Source: CAYPHA01 sp964410215
Lineage (GTDB): Bacteria; Calditrichota; Calditrichia; Calditrichales; CAYPHA01
DNA: 27,158 nt
Direction: 5' to 3'
NCBI GenBank assembly: GCA_964410215.1
Contig: CAYPHA010000065.1
Span: forward strand, 1 to 27,158
Position numbers and translations under genes: made by a program
The notes under the pieces: generated by a model
Database searches by the model: none
The model's input: only the letters and a program-made list of their open reading frames with translations
Told to the model about the DNA's origin: nothing
Shown: one piece after another, positions 5,508 to 14,700 of the stretch
Layout of the letters: each line of letters starts with the position of its first letter
Numbering within the stretch: the first letter of the stretch is position 1

Positions 5508-8500
5508 ATTTTTTTTCACCTTTTTGAATGGAAACCCGGTTAAGGTGTTCCAATTTTCTTAGATCATCATATTTTTTCTGCCTGTTCTGATCTGTTGTAC
5601 ACATTATATATCCGGGCATGTCGACCCGGGGATTTTTATGCAGCATGATCCTGCCATCATTTATAATCTGCAATGCTTCCTGGTATTCGGATCCTGCATT
5701 TTGGGATAATCTTTCTAAACAGGGACTTAGCTCGGGACGGTCAAAACTGATTTGTGGACCCATCGTGCGCCGATGACCGGCTAACGCTTTAAAATCGATA
5801 CCGGTAAGTTCCCCTAAACGTTTTACCTGGCCATCATTGAGAGGTGAGCGGCCGGCCAGGTTATTTGGATAAACGCTGGCATATTCCGGATAATAAACAC
5901 CATTGAGATCAATCCAGGTTACAATACGATCCATTTCTTCTTTCGTTAAATTCACGTTATAATGTCCGGATTGAATAACCCGAACCAGTTTACTATTGGA
6001 AGCACCCCACGAATACGCCGGTTGAATATTATGTGGACCAGCGCCTATACAGTTGATGTATTGTTTCATCCACAGTTCAATGTAGGAGGCATTAAAAAAC
6101 ATATTTTTATCCGCAGCTAAAACCAATTTTTTACCGGCATCTTTATTAAAATCATGGCAGGATACGCAGTGCTTATTAAATACCGGCTGAACTTCTTTTG
6201 TGTAGCTGAAATTTCGCTGTTTGCCGTACCAATCCCGGGGTTCGCTGGGTTCCCGTTGTAAGGCCATGGGCATTTCTGCGTGCACCGGAGGGGCTGTACG
6301 ACGGTTATCATGGCAGCCTATACAGCCCTGTGTTTCGCCGGGCTGAATAATGGTTCCGCTCCGCATAGACTGGATCATCATGCCATTTTCATCCAGCAGT
6401 TGAAAATATATGAATTTTTCAGAAGGAACTTTGAAATGAGCTGATCCATCCGCTTCAACAGGAACCGTTCCTATTATCCGTTTGTTCTCGAAACTATGCC
6501 AGTTCAATGCCGGCCGGTGAACACCCTGCCCTCCCCAGGCCGGTTCCGTCCAAAATCGTTTTTCCGGTGATTCTACTATTCGCAGGTATTTTACCGCTCC
6601 TTTTTCCACTCCGGCCATGTGTGTTCCATTGTAGACATTTAACACATAAAATGTCCCTGTATCATTCGTAAAAATTCGTCTCTTGGGTGAAATCATTTCG
6701 CGGGGGTGTGGTGCCAGGGGCATTGGATCATAGCAACCGGGTGCTTCACTGTGCAACCGGACTTCATTTCCGAATACATCGATAAGATAGATTCCCATTT
6801 GTTCCGCATCACCGGTCATCCGGGAACATAGGAAATATTTTTCATTCAGAGGGAAGGGATCTTCGTACTTGGGTTGAACCTGAATAAAGGTATCAAAATC
6901 ACCAATACCCACAAGATTTATTGCGTTTTCCGGCCAGGTTTTAACAATTGGTTCTTTACCGTCCAGTCCTAAACGGCGGTCAATAATTCCTAATGCGCCC
7001 CAGGGTCTGTCATGACAAGATCCCAGAACGGCGATGACTTTATCGGTACCGGGAATGATACGAGCGTCTATCACCCCTCCCGGTGAATTTGTGTTATTCC
7101 CCCAATAAATAGCATGATTCGTACCGTCTGCATTCACAGTCCACAATCCCTGGGCGTCGCCGAAATTACGATCTACATATTCCCATCTATCATACAAAAT
7201 GCGTCCGTCCGGCAGGATGGAACTGTGGCCTTCGAATAAAGTGCTTTTCCCAATCTGATAAATATTGGCGCCGTCGCTTTCCATACGAAACAGATTCGCC
7301 ATGATATGAATATTACACATACAGTATTTTGGTTCGCGGGTGGAAGAAAAAACAATGCTGTTATCCGGCAGATATACCGGATCAATATCGGCGACACCGG
7401 GTAACGAGGTCAGTTGTTTTAGATTGGTTCCATCCGAGTCGATTTCGTAAATGTCATAGTCTTCAGAAATATTTTTACGCATAGAAAAAATGATTTTATT
7501 CCCATTATAATGTACTTCAGGATCACGAATAATTCCTTCGGCCGTTTTAAGCAACGTTGTAATTTTCCGGTCCTTTGAAAAATCGATGGTCTTTAACGCT
7601 CCACCTCCTTCAAAACTGGCTGTGTTCACTTCGTTAGTTTGAAAAATTGTTGCCGTATTGTGATGATCTTTCTTGAATTGCCGGCGGACTGTGAACAGGA
7701 TAGGGTGTTCCAACAAGAGTGGATTCTGACGCAGCGCTTTTTGTTTAAGCGTATAATATTTCGAAAATATTGCCGTAATCTCCCCCGTATCGTTGTAATC
7801 TGTACCAACGATTTTTGCTGTTAGATCAGATTTGATCTTACTTAATGTATCCAATTCTAAAAGAAATCCGGGGCCGTTTTTATACTGCCCGGGAAAGTTA
7901 TGTGTCAGATCTAAAATGGCTAATTTTAGACTTTCCAGTTTCATCTCGTCTATTTGTTTAACAGCAGCCCTTAAGCGGCATGCCCGGGCATATAATTGTA
8001 ACCAACGGGCATCATGTACAGCCGGTTTTTCCCTGAGTAATAAATCGAATTTTTTTTGTAGTACCGGAACATCCCTATTTATCGCCTGAATCACCCGTTG
8101 AATTAATTCCTTTTCCAAATAGACCGAATGGGCATTGTAAAGCCAGAGATCGCGTTCATTTTGGCTTATATCAATGTGTGCATTCCCCGGGCCTGATGGA
8201 TATTTATTTTTAAATTGTTTCCAATATTTTTCTTCAGAATGACCGAGCACTTTAAAATTAACATCTCCCTTCTCACCCGCTTCCTGTTCAACACCTATCC
8301 AGGCATCAAATCGCACATACTTTCTATCCACTGCATAAACCAACTCACTATGGGCATGAGCCAGCAAACCATATTCGAATTCTAAACCTGCAATAGTAAG
8401 GGATTTGTGCGTATAATTTTCATTGGTATAAAGGTCACCCCACCCTGTTTTTATTCGTATGGGCTGGATATCACCCAGATGCGTTTTTGTTCCATTTTTA

Positions 8501-8973
8501 TCTATTAATGCCGCCTCGCCCCATACACCGTGATCGCGTTCGTAATCATCGAATCCGACAGAAATGATCAGATAAAGCGTATCCAATCCCTCAATATTAA
8601 CGGATATTTTCTGCGGTGCATCTCCAGCCTTAATGACAGAACTAAAAAAAGGCGTGAATCCCCTTGCCGCATAGCGTTCATCCAATAGTCTCCTGGCTTG
8701 CGACCATTGTTCGATCCACTGTACATTATCATCGGCTGGTTGCGCTGAAACAGGCCCATTACCAAGCTCGTGTACAAATAAGAATAAAACTGGCAACACC
8801 AGAACTATTTTTTTAAATGCATCGGATTTCGTTTTTACCATTCCCGAGTCTCTCATTTTATGTTCTCTGGCCGTTAATACAACATTTCTTTTTATGCTAA
8901 ATATTTTATCAATTCCGGCAATTAAATACGTTCTGATCTTCCTATATATATAAAAAAATGTTTTTGTCCTCAT
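5494..8973 (-). CDS. Exported NPCBM / TolB-like propeller / hydrazine-synthase-alpha-like c-heme protein
   Basis: The frame has 1159 codons from the ATG at 8973, but a signal peptide (KKIVLVLPVLFLFVHE, cleavage near AQ at 77-78) begins after Met40 and Met45. The real start is thus probably 8856 or 8841. Residues about 120-245 look like an NPCBM carbohydrate-binding domain (FDDYERDHGVWGEAAL, EFEYGLLAHAHSEL). Residues about 485-620 contain WD40/TolB-like blades (YEIDSDGTNLKQLTSLPG). Residues about 760-880 resemble the middle domain of the hydrazine synthase alpha subunit. CIGCH (884-888) and CVSCH (936-940) are two covalent heme motifs. Proteins of this architecture are common in environmental bacteria that do no anammox, so hydrazine synthesis should not be inferred. 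Overlap with the next gene suggests a two-cytochrome module. Confidence 0.8.
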   Translation of the reverse strand: MRTKTFFYIYRKIRTYLIAGIDKIFSIKRNVVLTAREHKMRDSGMVKTKSDAFKKIVLVLPVLFLFVHELGNGPVSAQPADDNVQWIEQWSQARRLLDERYAARGFTPFFSSVIKAGDAPQKISVNIEGLDTLYLIISVGFDDYERDHGVWGEAALIDKNGTKTHLGDIQPIRIKTGWGDLYTNENYTHKSLTIAGLEFEYGLLAHAHSELVYAVDRKYVRFDAWIGVEQEAGEKGDVNFKVLGHSEEKYWKQFKNKYPSGPGNAHIDISQNERDLWLYNAHSVYLEKELIQRVIQAINRDVPVLQKKFDLLLREKPAVHDARWLQLYARACRLRAAVKQIDEMKLESLKLAILDLTHNFPGQYKNGPGFLLELDTLSKIKSDLTAKIVGTDYNDTGEITAIFSKYYTLKQKALRQNPLLLEHPILFTVRRQFKKDHHNTATIFQTNEVNTASFEGGGALKTIDFSKDRKITTLLKTAEGIIRDPEVHYNGNKIIFSMRKNISEDYDIYEIDSDGTNLKQLTSLPGVADIDPVYLPDNSIVFSSTREPKYCMCNIHIMANLFRMESDGANIYQIGKSTLFEGHSSILPDGRILYDRWEYVDRNFGDAQGLWTVNADGTNHAIYWGNNTNSPGGVIDARIIPGTDKVIAVLGSCHDRPWGALGIIDRRLGLDGKEPIVKTWPENAINLVGIGDFDTFIQVQPKYEDPFPLNEKYFLCSRMTGDAEQMGIYLIDVFGNEVRLHSEAPGCYDPMPLAPHPREMISPKRRIFTNDTGTFYVLNVYNGTHMAGVEKGAVKYLRIVESPEKRFWTEPAWGGQGVHRPALNWHSFENKRIIGTVPVEADGSAHFKVPSEKFIYFQLLDENGMMIQSMRSGTIIQPGETQGCIGCHDNRRTAPPVHAEMPMALQREPSEPRDWYGKQRNFSYTKEVQPVFNKHCVSCHDFNKDAGKKLVLAADKNMFFNASYIELWMKQYINCIGAGPHNIQPAYSWGASNSKLVRVIQSGHYNVNLTKEEMDRIVTWIDLNGVYYPEYASVYPNNLAGRSPLNDGQVKRLGELTGIDFKALAGHRRTMGPQISFDRPELSPCLERLSQNAGSEYQEALQIINDGRIMLHKNPRVDMPGYIMCTTDQNRQKKYDDLRKLEHLNRVSIQKGEKKYDTN

Positions 8974-9366
8974 TCATCCATTTTTATCATGAAATTTAAT
9001 GGTTGCACAGAATCCCTTCAACATAAACTGAGAAAAGTCTAAATTTTAATACATTGGAGATAGCAACTCTGTTATACGCGTAATAGCGATTGATGTGCAT
9101 CTTCTTGTTCTGCTTCACAGCCTTTTGGAATTCTGATATTTGCTAATAGTGGTTTATTGATCCGATTCTAATCTATTGGATTCCCGGGATAAATCCCATT
9201 TACCAAGCACTAAATTCCAGCGTGAGTCTAAGAAGGTTCTTCCGGAATTTGAGTACATAGGTTAAAAAAAATATAAAAACATGATAGTTCAGTAAGAAAA
9301 TAAACCAAATAAATATAGCCCATATTCGATGAATAAAAAAACGACTCCGGGGACCGGGCTCTTTTA
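8974..9366. other. Intergenic region with one degenerate repeat arm
   Basis: No convincing gene is present. A degenerate left arm of the four-helix-bundle repeat family lies at about 9183-9220. It reads CCGGGATAAATCC, then CCAAGCACTAAATTCC, the same prefix as the arm at about 15948. No four-helix-bundle coding remnant is visible beside it. The terminator of the response-regulator operon lies at its right end. Confidence 0.6.
9335..9366 (-). terminator. Probable terminator of the phosphorelay operon
   Basis: Read on the minus strand, a GC-rich imperfect hairpin (GAGCCCGG, TCC loop, CCGGAGTC) is followed by CGTTTTTTT. It begins a few bases after the stop codon of the last gene of the operon. 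Two mismatches in the stem lower the score. Confidence 0.55.
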
Positions 9367-9996
9367 TTATTTCGGCTTCTGGCTTGAAAACTCAGGAAAA
9401 TACTTTTTGATGCAATCCGGGCATACCCCATGGGTAACTTCTGTTCCGGAATCGCGTTTGAGGTATTCTTCAACCTGGTCCCAGTAACCCTGATCATCAC
9501 GTATTTTCTTACAGAATGAACAGATCGGCAGGATCCTGCGAAGGGTCTTTATTTGCTCCAAGGCGTTCTGGAGTTCGTTTATCCGTTCCGACAGGCGATG
9601 TTGCAGATTTATCATCCGTATACCGACATTAATCCGGGCACGGAGCTCCCCAAGATTGAAAGGCTTGGTCAGATAATCATCAGCCCCTTCTTCAAGGCAC
9701 GCCGCAATATCGGATTTTTCCGCTTTAGTGGTCAGCATTATCAAATAAGGTCTTTTATCGTATTCAAGACCCCTGATTTTCCGGACAAGATCCAGGCCAT
9801 CCATCTCCGGCATCATCCAGTCCAGGATTGCCATGGGAGGCGCTTCACTTCTTTTCATCACCTGCCATGCCTGCATACCGTCATTTGCCTGGACTACTGT
9901 GTGGCCATCTTTTTTTAGGACAGCTACAAGCATATTCCGCGAGGTCAGGTCATCTTCCGCTACAAGAATTGTTAGAGACATCTTTTCACCTGTCAT
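9367..9996 (-). CDS. Response regulator with Cys-rich C-terminal domain
   Basis: The protein has 209 residues from the ATG at 9996, which overlaps the previous stop as ATGA. An alternative ATG at 9981 has AGGTG close upstream and would give 204 residues. Residues 8-125 are a REC domain with acidic pocket ED (14-15... EDD), phospho-acceptor D59 (AILDWMMPEMDG) and K111 (YLTKPF). After a short coiled linker (130-155) comes LPICSFCKKIRDDQGYW...GVCPDC, with CxxC pairs at 159/162 and 192/195. This small domain is recurrently attached to REC and PAS proteins and probably binds a metal. There is no DNA-binding or enzymatic output domain. It is the last gene of the operon and likely acts as a phosphate acceptor or protein-binding output of the kinase two genes upstream. 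Confidence 0.87.
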   Translation of the reverse strand: MTGEKMSLTILVAEDDLTSRNMLVAVLKKDGHTVVQANDGMQAWQVMKRSEAPPMAILDWMMPEMDGLDLVRKIRGLEYDKRPYLIMLTTKAEKSDIAACLEEGADDYLTKPFNLGELRARINVGIRMINLQHRLSERINELQNALEQIKTLRRILPICSFCKKIRDDQGYWDQVEEYLKRDSGTEVTHGVCPDCIKKYFPEFSSQKPK

Positions 9997-10379
9997 GTTA
10001 TTAAATTCAATTTTCTAAGACGATGGAGCATTTTTGCTTTAAGTACGGGTTTAACCATAAAATCATCACATTGTCCCTGAATTGCCTTGCTTACGTTCTG
10101 TTCATCGGCATGGCCGGTCGTCATTATTATTCTCGCCCGCTTTGCTTTCCACCTTTCTTCGAGTTCGCGTATCTTTATTAACGTCTCCTGACCATCGAGT
10201 TCAGGCATCATGATATCCAGACAAATCAGGTCATAAGGTTGATTCATTTTTAAGGAAAGATCTACGGCTTCAAGTGCCTCCCTGCCATTAACTACAGTAT
10301 GTGTGGGACCGTATACTTTTAGTATTTCCTGTAAAACAAGACGACTTGTGAAATCATCTTCAGCAATCAATGTTTTCAT
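9993..10379 (-). CDS. Single-domain (CheY-like) response regulator
   Basis: The protein has 128 residues, only a REC domain: EDD near 7-9, phospho-acceptor D55 (LICLDIMMPELDG), T87/T88 and K110 (FMVKP). AAGGGG lies about 10 nt before the ATG. It lies between the hybrid kinase (14-nt gap) and the Cys-tailed response regulator (4-nt ATGA overlap), so all three are one translationally coupled operon. Single REC proteins usually act as phosphotransfer intermediates or phosphate sinks. Which of the two receives phosphate from the kinase HPt domain cannot be told from sequence. Confidence 0.9.
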   Translation of the reverse strand: MKTLIAEDDFTSRLVLQEILKVYGPTHTVVNGREALEAVDLSLKMNQPYDLICLDIMMPELDGQETLIKIRELEERWKAKRARIIMTTGHADEQNVSKAIQGQCDDFMVKPVLKAKMLHRLRKLNLIT

Positions 10380-10393
10380 TAAAATAATTCCCC

Positions 10394-13300
10394 TTAATTG
10401 TTTTTTCTAAGATACTCCGTTAACTCACCTTTGAGCCGCTGGAATTCTGATTCAAGCTCTTTAATCGATTTTTTCAGGAACTTCAAATCGCCGGATTTAC
10501 CGGCTTTTTCCATTTTAAATGCAATTTCTTTCAGGCACTCACCCCCGACGTTTGCTGCAGCACCTTTAATGCTGTGCGCCTGTCGCTCCGCTAGTTGAAG
10601 ATCACTTTCACGGATATACCGGAGTAAAAGTGTAACCTGTGTGGGAATATCTTCCAGAAAACCTGCAAGTATCATTTTAACCAGATCTTCGTCGTTCATT
10701 AACCTTTGCTTCATTTCATCCATATTCCAAACCTTTGCAGCAAAGGCACTTTGGTCTGTGTCATTATCAATTTCACTTTTTTGAAAAGCAGAATTGTTCC
10801 GGTTATCCAGGAGCCATTTCTTCAATGCATTTTTTAGTCTGGCGGGATTGACCGGTTTTGGTATATAATCATTCATTCCCGCATCGAGACACATCTTTTT
10901 GTCTCCCATCATAGCGTGAGCAGTCATCGCAACAATCGGCACATTATGATTAATCACGTGAGAGCCGGGATCACGTATGATCCGTGTTGCCTGCAAACCG
11001 TCCATTTCCGGCATCTGCACATCCATCAGTACAATGTCATATGGAATTTTTTCAAGGGCCTTTATTGCTTCCCGTCCATTGGCGACAACATCAGCACGCG
11101 ATCCAAGTTTTTTAAGTATCCCCAGCGCCACCTGCTGGTTTATAATATTATCTTCCGCAAGAAGAATACGGACTTTGAGTTCCGCAAAGATATTGGCGGA
11201 TTCCCGGATCGTATGCCGTGTTGTTATCGTGCGTGATTTCCGGCTTTGATCACCCTCTTCCGCCATTACCTGAGCTAATACTGCTTTCAGCTCAAGATGC
11301 CTAACCGGCTTTGTCAGATAAGCATCAAAACCGACTTCCGAAAAATGTCTGGCATCACCGCGGGATCCGAGTGATGTTAAGAGAACAAGTTTTAGGCTTT
11401 CCATCTGTTTTTCATATCTGATTTTTTTGCCAAGCATTTCTCCATCCATACCCGGCATTTGCTTATCGATCACAGCTATTGAAAAAGGATCTTTAGTTTT
11501 CGCAGCCTGTTGAAGCATACGAAATGACTCCGGAGCGTTTTCCGCTTCCTCCACCCTCATATCCCATTCATTCATCCTCCGGGACAAAATTTCACGATTT
11601 GTGGCATTATCATCTACAATAAGGATCTTTACACCGGCAAGGTCTTTGGGTTCCAATAATTTGGACTTTTGATTCACTTTTTGTTTTTTAAGACGGGCTG
11701 TAAACCAGAATTCCGAACCCTTACCGGGCTCGCTGTATACACCTATCCTGCCACCCATCATTTCAGCCAGCTGCTTGGAAATTGCGAGTCCCAGTCCGGT
11801 GCCGCCATATTTGCGCGTGGTGGAGGAATCAACCTGAGTGAACTGATGGAACAGCTCATCCTTGCTTTCTTCCGGAATGCCAATCCCCGTATCCTGCACC
11901 GTGAAATGAACCAATACATCTTCATCTGTTTCGGATTCCAGTGAAACCCGGATTACAACTTCACCCTCGCTGGTAAATTTTATGGCATTTCCGGTGAGGT
12001 TTGTCAGAATCTGACGTAATCGACCCGGATCCCCGGTCAGTAACACCGGTACATTAGGATTCATGAAACAGACCAGTTCAAGTGATTTTTCGTGGGCTTT
12101 AATGGCCATGGTTACCGAAAAATCTTCCAGAAGCGTTTCCAGATTAAAATCCAGGGATTCCAGCTCAAGTTTCTGCGCTTCAATTTTAGAGAAATCCAGG
12201 ATATCATCGATAAGGCTTAGCAGAGATTCCCCGCTGGTGCGGATAATTTCAGCATACCGCCGCTGGTCACCATCGAGCTCGGTGTCTAATAGTAATCCGG
12301 TCATTCCGATTACGCCGTTCATCGGTGTACGGATTTCATGACTCATGTTAGCCAGGAAAGCGCTTTTCGCCATATTTGCCATCTCAGCCTGCACCGCCAT
12401 ATCATTGGCCAGAGCCGTGGCTTTTTCCAGCTCTCTGTTGGTCTCCAGTAATTCCTGTTCAGCTTTTTTTCTCTGCTCCAAATCATCTATAACCCAAATG
12501 ACGCCCTTGTCCAGATCAGTACGGTCCAGGGCTTTTCCCGAAAGAATACACCAGACCGGAAAGCCGTCTTTTCTGCGAAGCTGATATTCAACCTGAAATT
12601 TTTCTCCCTCAACAAGTCTGGCGTAATGTTCCTTTCCAAAAGCGATAAAACGCTCCTCGCTGAGGTGAAGCTCGCGCATGTTGATACCCGTCAATTCTTC
12701 CGGCCTTTCATATCCGAGTATTTCCGCCAGCCGCTGGTTGCATCGGGCCATTTTACGGCCTCCGCGCAAAAGCATGATACCCACATAGGAATTATTAAAA
12801 ATATATTCCAGTTCATGCTTCATCTCCTCCACTTCACCGACAGCCCTTTTATAATCCGTTATATCAGAATGGGAGCCTGCCATTCTGACAGGCATTCCGG
12901 ACTCATCCCTGTATGCCTGCCCCCGGGCCCTGATCCACCTGAATTCGCCATTTTTATGAAGCATGCGGAATTCTATATCATAATTATTCACCTCTCCCTT
13001 CAGATAGCGTTTAACATAATCCATTACTGCTGTTTTGTCATCCACATGAATGTTATTTTCAAACGAAGCAAAAACATTGGGAAGCTCTTCAGCCGAATAG
13101 CCAAGAATCTCTTTCCACCGGGCTGAAAGAAACAGGCTGTTGTCGCGCAGATCCCAGTCCCATATTCCGTCATTACTACCATCAACAGCAAGAGAAAATT
13201 GCTCCTGACTGGACCTCAGCTCTTCCTCTATCTGCTGCCGTCTTGTAATATCAAGAAGAATGCCCTCATACGCATTTACAGTGCCATCAGCAGTGCGTCG

Positions 13301-14200
13301 GATAAATGTAATATCATTTAGCCAGCGGATTTCTCCGTCTTTCCGCACAATCCGGTAAGGATCATGCTCAAATGAGGTTATCTCCGGATCGGAACTGGCA
13401 TCTTTCACCTCTTTCACTACGCGCTCAAGATCATCCTCATGGATCAGGTCGGTATAGAGAATAGCGCCGGACAGAAAATCATTTGAGGACCAACCAAAGG
13501 TTTTTAACACATTCTCCGAAACAAATTCCACCGGCCACCCTTCTTCATTTTTCCATACAAATGCGACCACCGGACTGCGCAGAATGATTTCATTCGCCCT
13601 GCGCAGCGCTCTCTCCTGTTCATACTTATGGATTGTATGTGCCAGGTCGGAAGCCAGGTTGATGAACAATTCCTGTTCCTCCATATCCATAGCAAATGCT
13701 TTTGGTATGGAAACTGCAAGAACACCGTAAACATCCTGCCCGTATGATAACCGGAACGCCATTCCTGCGCACCCCTCATAACCGACGCGCAAGGGGCAAT
13801 CAGGACATTCCACCGCGGGGTTTTCAATAATTACAAGACGTTCACTCTGTAATGCATTTTGCATGCATTCTGTGAGTTTTCCGTTTTTCATCCTTTGCTG
13901 GACCTGCCTGAAATTCTCTCCGAATCCAGAGGACGTGCTCATAACCAATTCGCCTGTCCGGTTGAACAACACGATCCAGGCATTATAATATCCCATCGTG
14001 CTGGTCAGATTTTCACATGTATGTTCTATCAATACCTTTAGTGATGCATCGCACGAAATCGGTTGGTTAACATTCCGGATTGCCAGCAATACCTGTTTTA
14101 TATGATTTTCACGTTCCCGAATTTCTTTGAATTGACGGATTTCCTTTTCAAGTTTCGCTATGCATTCTCTTAAATCCTGATAAGAAGTTTCCTTTTTCAT
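10394..14200 (-). CDS. Hybrid sensor histidine kinase (GAF-PAS3-HisKA-HATPase-REC2-HPt)
   Basis: The protein has 1268 residues with no membrane segment or signal peptide, so it is a cytoplasmic sensor. Residues 1-40 are a coiled coil. Residues 45-195 are a GAF-like domain with a Cys cluster (C132, C135, C144). Three PAS/PAC units span about 200-320, 330-455 and 460-578. A helical linker leads to HisKA with SHEIRTP (phospho-accepting H621). HATPase follows, with N-box N734/N738, DTGIGIP (770-776) and GGTGLGLAI (799-807). REC1 has D912 (VIDKQMPGMDG) and REC2 has D1060 (LMDVQMPEMDG). The C-terminal HPt carries H1209 (AHSIKGAAANVG). All phosphorelay residues (H-D-H) are present, so the protein looks functional. 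The ligand is unknown; the GAF Cys cluster hints at metal, redox or iron-sulfur sensing (inference). The start ATG at 14200 has only a weak GGA upstream. Confidence 0.92.
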   Translation of the reverse strand: MKKETSYQDLRECIAKLEKEIRQFKEIRERENHIKQVLLAIRNVNQPISCDASLKVLIEHTCENLTSTMGYYNAWIVLFNRTGELVMSTSSGFGENFRQVQQRMKNGKLTECMQNALQSERLVIIENPAVECPDCPLRVGYEGCAGMAFRLSYGQDVYGVLAVSIPKAFAMDMEEQELFINLASDLAHTIHKYEQERALRRANEIILRSPVVAFVWKNEEGWPVEFVSENVLKTFGWSSNDFLSGAILYTDLIHEDDLERVVKEVKDASSDPEITSFEHDPYRIVRKDGEIRWLNDITFIRRTADGTVNAYEGILLDITRRQQIEEELRSSQEQFSLAVDGSNDGIWDWDLRDNSLFLSARWKEILGYSAEELPNVFASFENNIHVDDKTAVMDYVKRYLKGEVNNYDIEFRMLHKNGEFRWIRARGQAYRDESGMPVRMAGSHSDITDYKRAVGEVEEMKHELEYIFNNSYVGIMLLRGGRKMARCNQRLAEILGYERPEELTGINMRELHLSEERFIAFGKEHYARLVEGEKFQVEYQLRRKDGFPVWCILSGKALDRTDLDKGVIWVIDDLEQRKKAEQELLETNRELEKATALANDMAVQAEMANMAKSAFLANMSHEIRTPMNGVIGMTGLLLDTELDGDQRRYAEIIRTSGESLLSLIDDILDFSKIEAQKLELESLDFNLETLLEDFSVTMAIKAHEKSLELVCFMNPNVPVLLTGDPGRLRQILTNLTGNAIKFTSEGEVVIRVSLESETDEDVLVHFTVQDTGIGIPEESKDELFHQFTQVDSSTTRKYGGTGLGLAISKQLAEMMGGRIGVYSEPGKGSEFWFTARLKKQKVNQKSKLLEPKDLAGVKILIVDDNATNREILSRRMNEWDMRVEEAENAPESFRMLQQAAKTKDPFSIAVIDKQMPGMDGEMLGKKIRYEKQMESLKLVLLTSLGSRGDARHFSEVGFDAYLTKPVRHLELKAVLAQVMAEEGDQSRKSRTITTRHTIRESANIFAELKVRILLAEDNIINQQVALGILKKLGSRADVVANGREAIKALEKIPYDIVLMDVQMPEMDGLQATRIIRDPGSHVINHNVPIVAMTAHAMMGDKKMCLDAGMNDYIPKPVNPARLKNALKKWLLDNRNNSAFQKSEIDNDTDQSAFAAKVWNMDEMKQRLMNDEDLVKMILAGFLEDIPTQVTLLLRYIRESDLQLAERQAHSIKGAAANVGGECLKEIAFKMEKAGKSGDLKFLKKSIKELESEFQRLKGELTEYLRKNN

Positions 14201-14700
14201 TTTGCTGAATCCATTTATCCTTTTTATACAAGTCTTGTGATTTCAAGTTCATTCTTACTCTCTATTATGTAATAGGATGCCGGCTCAGGCATGCCTGAAC
14301 AACGGACTATTCTCCTGTATTGTTTCTGTGATACCGCTATTTTCATACCCTTTCATAATATTCTCCAGCAATGAATTCTACCCGGGAGTAACCCAAGAAC
14401 TATTATTATATGAATTATTATAGTACACCTTATGATATGCCACCTTAAAAAACAACATTATTGATATAATCCTCTGCCCTGCATATGCGGGTATAACAGC
14501 CATTCGCGTTCTCAATTTATGAATAAGAATATCAATTATCATCAATTAATGTATGAAAAACAGTTATTTTTTTTATATTGACTCACTTTTTTGTTGACGA
14601 AATGGAGTCGTTGCTTCATAAAAATGTTAATGAAAATTATGAAACAAAGTTCATCATCGGATAGCATCGAATTTAATGATAATATATTCAGAATCGCTGC
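14201..14700. promoter_or_regulatory. Upstream region of the phosphorelay operon, with three dyads
   Basis: No gene is present in this AT-rich stretch. Three inverted repeats cluster just upstream of the kinase: ACAAG-T-CTTGT (14228-14238), CTATTA-TG-TAATAG (14262-14275) and the perfect 14-bp palindrome TCAGGCATGCCTGA (14285-14298). Their spacing and location suggest binding sites for a dimeric regulator of the operon. I could not identify a confident -10/-35 pair on the minus strand. The rest (14300-14700) shows only A/T-rich sequence and the flank of the insertion sequence. Confidence 0.5.

Noticed and set aside
5494..8973. Anammox hydrazine synthase
   Set aside because: Only the middle domain resembles HzsA. 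NPCBM and TolB parts are absent from true HzsA, and no HzsB/HzsC-like genes are adjacent.
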